Origin: DAOUJI01 sp965219565 | GTDB lineage: Bacteria > Chloroflexota > Dehalococcoidia > Lucifugimonadales > JAGWBF01 | Direction: 5' to 3' | Length of the DNA stretch: 64,000 bases | NCBI GenBank assembly: GCA_965219565.1 | Contig: OZ244780.1 | Location: forward strand, 1,426,001 to 1,490,000 | In this document: positions 41,979 to 51,042 of the stretch, piece after piece | Position numbering within the stretch: the stretch's first letter is position 1 | Layout: each line of letters begins with the position of its first letter | Made by a program: the position numbers and the translations under genes | The notes under the pieces: generated by a model | Database searches by the model: none | Told to the model about the DNA's origin: nothing | What the model saw: only the letters and a program-made list of their open reading frames with translations

Positions 41979-42281
41979 GTGGCAGATATAGAGCAACCTC
42001 CCGCATATATGGTTCAGTTGCGAAATTCCTGTCGTATTGACCTAGGGCAGAACGAACCAAAGTTTGGCACTGCTTGGGAGATATCCCGAATCATAGGCCA
42101 CCAGGAAGGCAAATGGACCGAGTATGAAACATTGTTCGTTAGCCCTGATGTGTTCGAAAATGAAGAGGATGCGAAACGTAACGCGGTACGGACATTGAAG
42201 TCCTTACAGTGTTGTGCCAACTCACCCTTGCGAATCGCATTCCGAACCTCCATTGCATGGATTACAGACGAATATTCGTAA
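41979..42281 (+). CDS. Small uncharacterised protein before the terminase fragment
   Basis: 100 residues from a GTG with GAGGAGGAATCATT upstream: MADIEQPPAYMVQLRNSCRI, DLGQNEPKFGTAWEISRIIG, a middle with HQEGKWTEYETLFVSPDVFE, and an end with LRIAFRTSIAWITDEYS. No family was recognised. It ends 20 nt before the terminase-like gene, consistent with a shared phage-derived transcript. Confidence 0.5.
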   Translation: MADIEQPPAYMVQLRNSCRIDLGQNEPKFGTAWEISRIIGHQEGKWTEYETLFVSPDVFENEEDAKRNAVRTLKSLQCCANSPLRIAFRTSIAWITDEYS

Positions 42282-42301
42282 GGGTCTTTTGAACTTATCT
42301 C

Positions 42302-42901
42302 ATGGTTGAACTGCGACCCTTCCAGCGGCGGTTTATCGCCAGCGCCACGGCACCGGGCATGGACACCGCTGCGATCTCACTTCCAAGAGGCAATTGCAAG
42401 AGTTGGCTGGCCGGTCACTTGCTGACACGGGTTATGGACCCTTTCGATGACCTCCTCCGTAAAGGCACCGAATCCTTGCTGTGTGCGGCCTCCATCGAAC
42501 CGGCCCGCATCGTATTCAGGTTTGCCCGGTCCGTACTGGAGCCGACTGGCGAATATCGGTTCCTGGACTCGAACACGCGTATCGGGATTACACACAAGGC
42601 CACCAACACGAAGTTGCGTGTCATCGGGTCGAACGGCAAGACGGCAATGGGTCTGGTCAGCACTCCAAGGGCGATCTGTGACGAGCCAGGCGCATCGGAA
42701 GTCGGCGGTTGCCAGCTCCTCCATGACGCCATTGAAACCGCGAAGGGCAAGCCTGGGTCGCCGTTGAAAGTGGTCTACATAGGCACCATGGCACAGGCAA
42801 TCGGTGGCTGGTGGCATGACCTGGTGGAGGACGAGTCGCACCGCTCGACCTATGCGCAAGCCCTTCGTGGCGACCCGGAGAAGTGGGATAGGCGGGCCTA
42901 A
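42302..42901 (+). pseudogene. Truncated phage terminase large-subunit ATPase
   Basis: 199 residues corresponding to the N-terminal ATPase part of a large terminase: LRPFQRRFIASATAPGMDTA, ISLPRGNCKSWLAGHLLTRV, LLCAASIEPARIVFRFARSV, AMGLVSTPRAICDEPGASEV (Walker-B-like DEPG) and KVVYIGTMAQAIGGWWHDLV. The Walker-A-like loop reads PRGNCKS where family members have PRGNGKS. Normal length is 500 residues or more with a C-terminal nuclease. Here the frame stops after DPEKWDRRA and I could not find the rest, so this is a non-functional remnant. Confidence 0.65.
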
Positions 42902-43412
42902 CTTAACGGTAGGCAGCATCACCTTTGAGATGTGGTTGGTGGTGGGAGTCCATGAACGGCGTCAGCTATATTTGCCGATCATGTTGCCTCGCAGGGAACG
43001 TTCCGGCAGGGGAGGGAACTGGGTTGCCGCCTCGAGCCAGAGTGTAGGAGCCTGGTCCGTCGCCATCGACAACCGGCTGGACACCTGGCTGGCACCGCAG
43101 GAACTCAAAGACTGTCACATCGCCGAAATGGACCGGACTGCTTCCTCCATCGGACGGAGCCTCCAAGGATAACTTGATGCGCTGGACTTTAGGCTCTACT
43201 TGAAGGAGGTCGAAACCCTGACGCTGCTTTTCGTGGGAGAGGAATCACCCACCTCGACCCTGGAGTGCCAGCGGTTTATGACTGAGCAGTTGCCGGATTC
43301 CCCGTTGGTGGTCTATCCTGGGCTGGATTACGGCATCAACGCAATCCCCCGGAGAGGTGCACACAACAGGTACGAGAGTTTGTCGCTTCGCGGACCCTTT
43401 AAGGAGGGAATT
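42902..43412. other. Debris between terminase fragment and lactonase-like gene
   Basis: Several open frames of 60-120 codons overlap here, none with a recognisable domain or a supported start. The frame entering the downstream gene from 43200 is an open extension without a ribosome-binding site. It probably consists of degraded phage sequence. Confidence 0.4.
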
Positions 43413-44438
43413 ATGTCCTACTACATGTATGTTGCGGTGCAAGAGGACAACAAAATATCGGTCTTTACCGTGGACCCCCAAACCGGAGGTCTTACGCATC
43501 AAGACGACGTGCCCGTGCCCGGCGGGCCCTTTACCCTAGCGATCAGTCACGACCGCAATTATCTGTATGCCGGCTGCCGGGAACCCGCTCAGTTGTTCAG
43601 TTTCCGGATTGACCAGTCCGGCGGAGGCCTCACGCAGACGGGGGCAGTGCCGTTGGAGGCAAGTCCGGCCTACGTATCCACGGACCGCAGGGACAGGTTC
43701 GTGCTGTCGGCCTATTACCATGACGCGCGTGTGGGGGTGCACCCCATAGGGGATGACGGGTCGGTGGGAGGGCCGCCCGTCGAATGGCTGCAAACGGCGA
43801 GAGGGGCCCACGCGATGGAGACCGACCCGACCAACAGCTACGCTTTCGTCCCCCACATAGCCGGAAACGGCCCCAATGCCATCTGGCAATTCAAGTTCGA
43901 CGAGAACACGGGCCACATTACCCCCAACTCGCCCGCCACAGTGGAACCGGAAGAATTCTTGGGGCCTCGCCACTTTTGCTTTCATCCTTCCCTGGACGTC
44001 CTCTACTTCTCCAACGAGCAGGGGTGCAGCGTGAGCGGATACCGGCTGGACACCGCCGCGGGAACGCTGTCGCTCTTCCAGACTATAACCACTTTGCCGC
44101 AAGAGGGCTTCACGGAGCGGAACACCTGCTCGCAGATCCAGGTCACGAGGTCGGGGAGGTTCCTGTATGCGCCAAACAGGGGGCATAACAGCATCGCTTG
44201 CTTCTTGGTGGACACTGCGACGGGTGAGTTGACTGCCAACGGCATCGTTCCCTCCGAAGCCATACCCAACGCTCTGTGCCTGGGACCAGGGGACAGGTTC
44301 ATCTACTCCGCTGGCCATGAATCCGGCCAAATGGCCACCTTTAGTGTCAACCCGGATTCGGGGGAGTTGACCCGGGTGGAGACAACTCCATTGGGAAACA
44401 ATCCAGGATGGATATCGATTGTGGAGTTGCCGAGGTAA
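43413..44438 (+). CDS. Lactonase family beta-propeller protein (6-phosphogluconolactonase-like)
   Basis: 341 residues from the ATG with AAGGAGGGAATT upstream. A seven-bladed propeller of the PgL/YbhE type: YYMYVAVQEDNKISVFTVDP, FTLAISHDRNYLYAGCREPA, SPAYVSTDRRDRFVLSAYYH, GAHAMETDPTNSYAFVPHIA, GPRHFCFHPSLDVLYFSNEQ, GCSVSGYRL, SQIQVTRSGRFLYAPNRGHN and GQMATFSVNPDSGELTRVET. The family includes 6-phosphogluconolactonases and cycloisomerases. No signal peptide is seen, so it is cytoplasmic. An upstream in-frame extension to 43200 exists but has no ribosome-binding site. Its pathway is not evident from neighbours. Confidence 0.9.
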   Translation: MSYYMYVAVQEDNKISVFTVDPQTGGLTHQDDVPVPGGPFTLAISHDRNYLYAGCREPAQLFSFRIDQSGGGLTQTGAVPLEASPAYVSTDRRDRFVLSAYYHDARVGVHPIGDDGSVGGPPVEWLQTARGAHAMETDPTNSYAFVPHIAGNGPNAIWQFKFDENTGHITPNSPATVEPEEFLGPRHFCFHPSLDVLYFSNEQGCSVSGYRLDTAAGTLSLFQTITTLPQEGFTERNTCSQIQVTRSGRFLYAPNRGHNSIACFLVDTATGELTANGIVPSEAIPNALCLGPGDRFIYSAGHESGQMATFSVNPDSGELTRVETTPLGNNPGWISIVELPR

Positions 44439-44828
44439 TCTACGACACCGTCACAGAAGGAGCACACCGCCAAGCTCAGAATTGCCCCCAAAGGGTGGTC
44501 GGACCTGACTTCTACGGTGATCGGACACGCGATCCAGAGCTTCTCGCAACCTCATCATCCCCACCTCCCCACCAAACTTGATGATAGATAGAACCATCTT
44601 CGAGATGTGGCTGGCCTTGGTGGGTTTACCAAAGTCTGTTACCGTATGATTAGGACACAGCGGCATAGGTGGCTTTGCCGCCCATCCTCACAGCCCTGCC
44701 TCTTTCCGAAGCGTCAACGTTCGTAGTACAGTCTCCCCTGGCCCGCCACTTCCGGGCAATCTCAATAACTACGCGCCTGTCCCTGCACGTACTTCCTGCG
44801 GATAGTATGATAGTTTGGGTAAAACGAT
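44439..44828. other. Intergenic stretch before the ABC-F gene
   Basis: No gene is supported. A TATGAT hexamer (44806-44811) lies close to the ABC-F start and may be its -10, with no convincing -35. The motif GAGATGTGG followed by TGG and GGTGGG resembles a short stretch near 42930, too short to interpret. Confidence 0.4.
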
Positions 44829-46814
44829 ATGCTATTTGCATCCGACATCAGCAAAGTCTACTCAAACAGGACCCTGTTCAGTGGGCTCACACTGAACGTA
44901 GCTGCCGGGGACCGTATTGCACTGGTAGGCCCAAACGGCTCCGGGAAGACCACGCTCATGGATATCCTGGCAGGCGAGACCGCCCCGGACACTGGGAGCA
45001 TATCCAAGCGGCGTCACGTTACTATGGGCTATCTCAAGCAGGAACCGGCGTCGTTTATCGGCAAGCCTCTGCTTGAAGAGGTGTTGGACGCTCACTCCGA
45101 GGTAAACGCCCTAGTCGTTAAGATTTCCGACGCACAGGAAGCGCTGTCATCGGAGACCGACCCAGTGCGCCAAGGCTATCTGCTGGACCGCCTCAGCAAG
45201 CTTGACATGGCTTTGGAGGCCGCTGGTGGAGACGACCGCGAGCACGAGGCTAAGGCGATCCTCTCAGGCCTTGGCTTTAAGCAGGGTGACTTTCTCCGGC
45301 CAATGAGTGAGTTCAGCGGCGGTTGGGTCATGCGGGCAAGCCTGGCCAGAATCCTGTTCAAGAAGCCCAATCTCTTGCTCCTTGACGAGCCAACCAACCA
45401 CCTGGACCTTGATGCAAACTTGTGGTTTGAGAAATACCTGGCCAATTTTCGAGGCGGTGTGCTCGTCACATCTCACGATCGCGCCTTTCTGAATCAGACC
45501 GCAACCAAGGTCCTTGCCATAGAGCCGGATGAGGTGGCGCTTCACACGGGCAACTATCACGATTACCTCGTTGCACGCGAGAGCACACTTCAGAACAAGC
45601 GGGCAGCCTCCGCGAGGCAGCAGCGCGAGATAGATAAGCAAATGCGCTTTGTGGAACAGTTTCGCTCCAAGGCAACGAAGGCCAGCCAAGTTCAAAGCCG
45701 TTTGAAGCAACTCGAGAAAATACAGATCATAAAGTTGCCAAGGGCCACTAGGAAGGTCCGCTACTCCTTCCCGGAGCCCCCGCGCAGCGGTTCCGAGGTC
45801 ATAAAACTGACCAATGTAAGCAAGTCCTACGGCGATATCGTGGTCTACCGAGGCATGAACCTGACGCTTTCGCGGGGCGACCGCGTTGCACTGGTCGGAC
45901 CGAACGGCGCCGGGAAGACCACCATGCTGAAGATACTTGCAGGCGTCGTTCCGGTTGATGAGGGGGAAAGAAAGACCGGCCACAACGTCGTCACTACCTA
46001 TTACGCCCAGCACGTGCTTGAACTCCTCAACCCGAACAATACACTTATTGAGGAATTGCAGCAGTCCGCGCCAACGGAGTCGGAACAGAACCTGCGCACG
46101 ACCCTCGGCGGCTTTCTGTTCAGCGGCGACGATGTGCGCAAGCCTATTTCCGTGCTGTCCGGCGGTGAAAAGGCCCGGGTGGCCCTGGCTAAGCTGCTCC
46201 TTCAGCCAACCAACCTGCTCCTCATGGATGAGCCGACCAATCACCTTGACATCGTTTCCAGGGAAATTCTCGCAGACGCCCTTGGCGATTATCACGGCAC
46301 TATCTGTTTCATAACCCACGACCGCACTCTAATACGTCAGGTTGCAAACAAGATTGTAGAGATAGACGGCGGCCGGCCCACGGTTTTCCCCGGAGACTAC
46401 GACAGTTATCTCTACCGAAAGCAGACGGAGACCGATAAGAGGAGCGCCAACGCAAGGGCCAATGGAACGGCCCGAGATGCTGCAAAACGAGGCCAGGCTA
46501 TGAGCCGCTCCGGTAAGCCGATCGGCGCCGAGGAGCGGCAGCGCCGGTCGCTTACAATAGAGGCCCGCAGACTCGCGACGCAGATAGAGAACATAAATGT
46601 CTCCCTGGTTGACCACGAGACCCGCATTGCGGAGTTGGAGACTATGTTCTCCAGCCCCGACTTGTTTGACAAGCCCACTCAGATTGTCGCCTCAGGAGAG
46701 CAATACCGTGTACTCAAAGAGGAGGTGCAGTCGCTCTGGGATGAGTGGGAGAGGTTGGCGTTGGAGGCGGAGAACGTCGACAGCAAGCTGACGGCTCTGG
46801 AGGCCGGCACGTAG
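44829..46814 (+). CDS. ABC-F family ATP-binding protein
   Basis: 661 residues with two ABC domains and no membrane part. First: GPNGSGKTTLMDILAGE (Walker A), FSGGWVMRASLARIL (signature) and LLLLDEPTNHLDLDANLWF (Walker B). A charged linker of about 70 residues follows (QREIDKQMRFVEQFRSKATK). Second: GPNGAGKTTMLKILAGVVPV, LSGGEKARVALAKLLLQPTN and LLLMDEPTNHLDIVSREILA. A C-terminal coiled-coil extension (about residues 550-661, ERQRRSLTIEARRLATQIEN, YRVLKEEVQSLWDEWERLAL) resembles Uup/YfmR types. ABC-F proteins act on ribosomes, relieving stalled elongation or protecting against antibiotics. Nothing in the neighbourhood points to resistance, so a housekeeping translation role is likely. Confidence 0.94.
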   Translation: MLFASDISKVYSNRTLFSGLTLNVAAGDRIALVGPNGSGKTTLMDILAGETAPDTGSISKRRHVTMGYLKQEPASFIGKPLLEEVLDAHSEVNALVVKISDAQEALSSETDPVRQGYLLDRLSKLDMALEAAGGDDREHEAKAILSGLGFKQGDFLRPMSEFSGGWVMRASLARILFKKPNLLLLDEPTNHLDLDANLWFEKYLANFRGGVLVTSHDRAFLNQTATKVLAIEPDEVALHTGNYHDYLVARESTLQNKRAASARQQREIDKQMRFVEQFRSKATKASQVQSRLKQLEKIQIIKLPRATRKVRYSFPEPPRSGSEVIKLTNVSKSYGDIVVYRGMNLTLSRGDRVALVGPNGAGKTTMLKILAGVVPVDEGERKTGHNVVTTYYAQHVLELLNPNNTLIEELQQSAPTESEQNLRTTLGGFLFSGDDVRKPISVLSGGEKARVALAKLLLQPTNLLLMDEPTNHLDIVSREILADALGDYHGTICFITHDRTLIRQVANKIVEIDGGRPTVFPGDYDSYLYRKQTETDKRSANARANGTARDAAKRGQAMSRSGKPIGAEERQRRSLTIEARRLATQIENINVSLVDHETRIAELETMFSSPDLFDKPTQIVASGEQYRVLKEEVQSLWDEWERLALEAENVDSKLTALEAGT

Positions 46815-47061
46815 TGGCTAGTGACGTCTTCGGCAAGTGGGGTCGCGAGTCTACATATTCGGTTCGACCCTTTCGGAATGCGGGCTCAATCTCAAGTCGC
46901 GGCAACGTGAAAAAGCACACGCCAGACGAAGCTGTGGCCGCTGACGTATGTTCCGTCGGTTATACCATGCTGCGACATCTGCATCCGTGGGAAGCCTCGG
47001 CCATTCTCGCATCTTCCCAGTTCCCTTTTCCGAGATCGCCTCACGGCGAAGGAGGTCGAAG

Positions 47062-48324
47062 ATGAGGCCCTCTGTAACCCTCCAGGACGTCCAGCGGGCC
47101 CGGAACGCCATCGCTCATCTGGCGCTCAGGACGCCCATGTTGCCCGCGCGCTCTCTGGGCGAATTGGCGGGGTGTGAACTCCTCCTAAAGGCCGAGAATC
47201 TACAGAGAGCGGGCTCCTTCAAGGTCCGAGGCGCGGCCAACAAGATCGCTGTCTTGAGTCCAGACCAGAGGGCCAGGGGCGTAATTGCCGCAAGCGCCGG
47301 CAACCACGCCCAAGGAGTTGCCTTAGCGGCCGCAAATCTTGGCATACCCTGCACCATCGTAATGCCCACGGGCGCTTCCATCCCCAAGGTGGAGGCTACC
47401 CGGGGCTACGGCGCAACGGTGATCCTCCAAGGCGATGACTTCGACCAGGCCCAGAGACACGCTCGGCGCGTCATGCGGGAAAACGGCATGACCTTCATCC
47501 CCGCCTTCGACGACCCGGCGATTGTAGCAGGGCAGGGGACAATTGGCCTCGAGATGCTTGAACAGGCGGAGAACCTGGACACGGTTGTAGTGCCCGTGGG
47601 AGGGGGAGGATTGATATCGGGCATCGGCCTGGCCATAAAGGAGACTTCGCCCGGAGTCAGGGTGATAGGAGTGCAGGCTGGGGCAGCCACCGCCGTTGTC
47701 GACTCATACAAGGCGAACCGCCGCATCACCGTCAAGGGGCAAGCCACTGTGGCCGATGGCATTGCCGTGGGAACGCCGGGCAGGATCACCCTTTCCCTGG
47801 TTTCACGTTACGTCGACGATATGGTCGTAGTAGAGGAAGACGAGATCACTCAGGCCATGATGCTGCTCCTGGAGAGAAGCAAGCTGCTGGTGGAGGGGGC
47901 CGGTGCGGTCGGACTTGCCGCCGTGTTGGGAGGCAGGATCCAGGTAGCTGGCGAGAGGGTGGCAGTAGTGCTTAGCGGCGGCAACGTGGACGCGCACCTG
48001 ATTGCGCGGGTGGTAGAGCACGGCATGGCCCACGCAGGCCGCTACCTCGTGCTGCGGGTGACGTTGGAGGACCGTCCGGGTCAGCTGAACCGTCTGCTGA
48101 ACATCGTATCCAGCTCCGAAGCGAATGTGCTGGACATAGGCCATCTCAGGCATGCCCCATCGGTGCACATGGGCCAAGTAGAGATCCAGCTTACTCTCGA
48201 GACTAGGAACTATGCCCACACCGTGGAGGTGCGGGAACGGCTGCGCAATGCGGGGTACGCGCCCTATGAGGCTGAGCCAGCCGACGACCTGCCCTCACAC
48301 TCGGAGGGTGCGTCGGCTCCGTAG
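47062..48324 (+). CDS. ilvA: Threonine ammonia-lyase (threonine dehydratase) with ACT-like C-terminus
   Basis: 420 residues from the ATG with GGAGG upstream. Fold-type II PLP enzyme: LRTPMLPARSLGELAGCELL, the Schiff-base Lys in RAGSFKVRGAANKI, ASAGNHAQGVALAAANLGIP, MPTGASIPKVEATRGYGATV, the phosphate-binding VPVGGGGLISGIGLAIKE and LSGGNVDAHLIARVVEHGMA. Residues after about 335 form a regulatory ACT-like domain (VTLEDRPGQLNRLLNIVSSS). It deaminates threonine (or serine) to 2-oxobutyrate, feeding isoleucine synthesis or catabolism. The 400-residue single-ACT form can be biosynthetic or catabolic. An upstream in-frame extension to 46948 has no ribosome-binding site. Confidence 0.93.
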   Translation: MRPSVTLQDVQRARNAIAHLALRTPMLPARSLGELAGCELLLKAENLQRAGSFKVRGAANKIAVLSPDQRARGVIAASAGNHAQGVALAAANLGIPCTIVMPTGASIPKVEATRGYGATVILQGDDFDQAQRHARRVMRENGMTFIPAFDDPAIVAGQGTIGLEMLEQAENLDTVVVPVGGGGLISGIGLAIKETSPGVRVIGVQAGAATAVVDSYKANRRITVKGQATVADGIAVGTPGRITLSLVSRYVDDMVVVEEDEITQAMMLLLERSKLLVEGAGAVGLAAVLGGRIQVAGERVAVVLSGGNVDAHLIARVVEHGMAHAGRYLVLRVTLEDRPGQLNRLLNIVSSSEANVLDIGHLRHAPSVHMGQVEIQLTLETRNYAHTVEVRERLRNAGYAPYEAEPADDLPSHSEGASAP

Positions 48325-48364
48325 GACTGGGTCTCTAGTCCATGGTCTACTGCTCCCCTGGTCT

Positions 48365-48389
48365 TCTACCGTCTCTCGGCGACGGTAGA
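48365..48389 (+). terminator. Stem-loop after the threonine ammonia-lyase gene
   Basis: TCTACCGTC (48365-48373) pairs perfectly with GACGGTAGA (48381-48389) around a 7-nt loop, 40 nt after the stop. No T-run follows, so termination may be inefficient or Rho-dependent. The rest of 48325-48672 shows no gene. Confidence 0.5.
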
Positions 48390-48672
48390 GAAATGGTTGG
48401 GGTGGTCACATAGTGTGGATGATCGGTGAGAATTGGGAACTCACAGTTCTGCCACCACCTGAAAGACGGTACTGGGCACAGTCCTCTATAAGCCCCACCA
48501 CACTGGACAAAATCAAGAGCCTTCATTCGGCGGACTCAATAGACACGGAAAGCTTAAGTACTCGTGGGCGGTCGGTTTGGGTCCATTCAAGATTGCTGGA
48601 CAGTAGCGTACCTGCCGGAGAGGGTGGGGCCGTAGGGAACGGCGTGGCGCGCAGCCTAGGTGCCGAACCCGG

Positions 48673-49392
48673 CTATGCCGTCCGGAGCTGAGCTATTTCT
48701 CGATAGAGAGCCGTCATATCCCTGAGTACCGGCCTAGCTCCTTCAACCCAATGGCATTCTACATTCGCTATCAGGAGACCAACTGTACGTAGCACCTGCC
48801 CAAGTTGCTCTAGGAGGCAGAGGAACGTCACCTTAACTTGTACTTCATCGTAGTGACCACCAGGGAGTAAAGTCCGCCGTACAGTTGTGAGTGCCAACAG
48901 GCTTCGACGCCGTGGGTGTGCGGCTCTTTCGCTGAGGAATCCGTATTTCTCATCCCACGCTCTTTTGGCTTCGGGTGAAATTCGTTCAGCCATTTTGCCA
49001 TAGGTCAGGTCTCCACTGCTGATAGATCCTTTATCATCGAGTAGCGCGTCCAACGTTGGAGGATGGGTTTCTGCGTCTTCTGCAACAAGCTGGTCCTCCA
49101 TGGCCATTCGTACCAGTACCGACGCCTGCTGGTAGTAGCCGCGTTCCAATAGCTGTCTGGCAATGTGCAGTGAATTGAAACTTCTCACAGCAAGGAACAT
49201 TTGGGCATCTTCCAGTCGGCTATCCGCTCGTTGCTTCTCATAGGCGAAAGCATCTAAGCCTTTGAGAATCTGATCGAGGGCGGCATCGACAACTTCAAGC
49301 TCACGACCATGGTTCATTCGTATCTGAGATGAAACGTCGTTTTCGTTCGACTCAATCACTCTCATGTGGCGTTGTCTGAACTCAGCAGACAT
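48673..49392 (-). CDS. Uncharacterised helical protein (DUF5677/HEPN-like)
   Basis: 239 residues from the ATG with GGAGGAGAGTCA upstream. The core AVRSFNSLHIARQLLERGYY, QQASVLVRMAMEDQLVAEDA and the later KYGFLSERAAHPRRRSLLAL are typical of DUF5677/Cthe-2314-like HEPN relatives, which pair a helical bundle with a conserved His near the middle. The end LGQVLRTVGLLIANVECHWV is also helical. Function is unknown. It follows another HEPN-like gene on the same strand (200 nt apart). An in-frame ATG at 49464 is possible but lacks a ribosome-binding site. Confidence 0.55.
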   Translation of the reverse strand: MSAEFRQRHMRVIESNENDVSSQIRMNHGRELEVVDAALDQILKGLDAFAYEKQRADSRLEDAQMFLAVRSFNSLHIARQLLERGYYQQASVLVRMAMEDQLVAEDAETHPPTLDALLDDKGSISSGDLTYGKMAERISPEAKRAWDEKYGFLSERAAHPRRRSLLALTTVRRTLLPGGHYDEVQVKVTFLCLLEQLGQVLRTVGLLIANVECHWVEGARPVLRDMTALYREIAQLRTA

Positions 49393-49591
49393 TGACTCTC
49401 CTCCTGAAATGCCCTCGCGATGCGGTTCGGCGCATGATCGGACGCTCAGTTCGTCAGCGGGCATCCTAGCTAGGAGGGCGCGATAAAAGCCTATAAGCCG
49501 GTGCTCAGGTGAAACTGCTGACCCTCACCACCTCCGAGGGGACTGCATTGTAAGCCCGATTCCGTGAGCGTACTTTTCGGGTGCCGACTGT

Positions 49592-50554
49592 CTAGCAAAA
49601 GACGGCAGCATCGAAATCATCGCTTCCAAGGACGTGCCCCTTCTCGATGGTGAGAAGAATTAATTCTTGGAGAAGAGAAAATGATTCCCTCGTAGCCCTT
49701 TTCAGATTGTCTTCCAGAATATGTTCGCCATGGACCGCTTTGCTTCTTACCCCGTACAAACGGCGAACCGAAGCGAACCGAGTTTTTCGGGCTTCCCCAC
49801 GAGGCTCAAGTAAGCTAGCCGCAAGCAGCGACATTCTATAGACTAACTCGGTGTTTAATCCCAATAGCGCCTCAATCGCGCTCCAGATTCTGGCGATTGC
49901 CGACCGAAGGTCGATGGCATATCTCCAATCCATTGCTCCTTCCAGAGCAAACCTGAATCGGTCGCTCTCTGCTGCCAGGGTGTTGAAAGTCGCGAAATGA
50001 GTTTGGCACCACTCCGCATCCGCTTCATTCACCGGGTCTTGTCTAGACCCGCCTACAGCGAGAGTCTGAAGGTGGTAGTCCAAGAGGTTTCCGTGGAAAG
50101 GCGGCAGGTGCCGTTCAGACCGATACACGGCGGCCTCGACGCCTTCACGAATGAGTTGTTGCGGGAATACATCGGAGGTTCGTGCTTGGTGCCCAGCGAT
50201 GGTTGACCAGGAATACGAGCTACACGCCAAACACACATGCTGGCTAAACCCACGAAGAACCAATAGGGCTGAGGCCAACCATGCGCGATTTAGGGTGTCG
50301 TAACCAGGTGACGTATCGGAGTCCTTAGCCGACTCTATCTCGCAGGTACACTCTGTTACAAGGGGTTCTAGGGTCGCCCATTCACGGAAGCCTACGCCCC
50401 CTGCCGCAGCTAAGTCGAAGACCGTGAGTTCGGAACTTAAGGGACGGACGGACAGGCCGGGTGCGAGCACTAGCGGTTTCGTCGGTGAGGGCAATCCTGC
50501 GGCTAAAACGTACCAATTGCCGTCGGAGCGGTTGGACGGGTAAATATCATGCAT
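49592..50554 (-). CDS. HEPN-like (ApeA-type) uncharacterised protein
   Basis: 320 residues. The C-terminal third, RSAIARIWSAIEALLGLNTE, LVYRMSLLAASLLEPRGEAR, FASVRRLYGVRSKAVHGEHI and SFSLLQELILLTIEKG, matches the Apea-like HEPN layout with R-x4-H in RSKAVH. The N-terminal two thirds (VRPLSSELTVFDLAAAGGVG and onward) are not recognised. HEPN proteins often act as ribonucleases in defence or toxin systems. No nucleotidyltransferase partner is adjacent; the DUF5677-like gene follows at 200 nt. Confidence 0.6.
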   Translation of the reverse strand: MHDIYPSNRSDGNWYVLAAGLPSPTKPLVLAPGLSVRPLSSELTVFDLAAAGGVGFREWATLEPLVTECTCEIESAKDSDTSPGYDTLNRAWLASALLVLRGFSQHVCLACSSYSWSTIAGHQARTSDVFPQQLIREGVEAAVYRSERHLPPFHGNLLDYHLQTLAVGGSRQDPVNEADAEWCQTHFATFNTLAAESDRFRFALEGAMDWRYAIDLRSAIARIWSAIEALLGLNTELVYRMSLLAASLLEPRGEARKTRFASVRRLYGVRSKAVHGEHILEDNLKRATRESFSLLQELILLTIEKGHVLGSDDFDAAVFC

Positions 50555-50737
50555 CCAAATCCACCATCCAGAGTGGTCGCTGCCACTCGACGATCGTCCG
50601 GCATATGCTGCTCGGCTGTTGATCCGCCATGCGATTTAGGGGCGATGCTCCCAAACGCCAAGGTGTCGCGACCATTGCCAGCCGATAGTGCACAAGGCAA
50701 GAACGTCTATTGTGGGAAATCATAGAGGAATATCTAG

Positions 50738-50980
50738 ATGACAACAACTCGGGTGCCGGGCCGCCCTAGAAGCATCCCTACAGAGCATTTTGACACTGTT
50801 TTGAAACTATATGCCGCCGGTGAGGGGTATCGAAGGATTGCCAAGCAGCTAGCTAACAGGCTGCGGAAGAAAGGCAAGGCGCTCAGCCGCAGTGTATGGA
50901 GCCTCGACCGTGTCCGTATAAACTTTGGCAAACGTACAAATTGTAGAACGTTCACGTTGAGGTTCGTTCTTGACCCGTAG
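50738..50980 (+). CDS. Small resolvase-type HTH protein
   Basis: 80 residues. VPGRPRSIPTEHFDTVLKLY, AAGEGYRRIAKQLANRLRKK and GKALSRSVWSLDRVRINFG resemble the C-terminal HTH of serine recombinases or of small HTH proteins (Gly-Arg-Pro start, recognition helix near RSVW). The family domain normally ends near this length. The tail after GKR looks unrelated, so the 3' end may have shifted frame. The ATG has a weak GGAATA-type site upstream. It may be the remnant of a site-specific recombinase. Confidence 0.45.
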   Translation: MTTTRVPGRPRSIPTEHFDTVLKLYAAGEGYRRIAKQLANRLRKKGKALSRSVWSLDRVRINFGKRTNCRTFTLRFVLDP

Positions 50981-51042
50981 TCGAACACTGGTCCCAGCCC
51001 GGCGATGGCGGGGGCTGTGCTCCTTGTTCCGACGTCTCTTTC

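Noticed and set aside
46815..47061. T-box or attenuator leader before the threonine ammonia-lyase gene
   Set aside because: No T-box signature or terminator with T-run was found upstream of the start.
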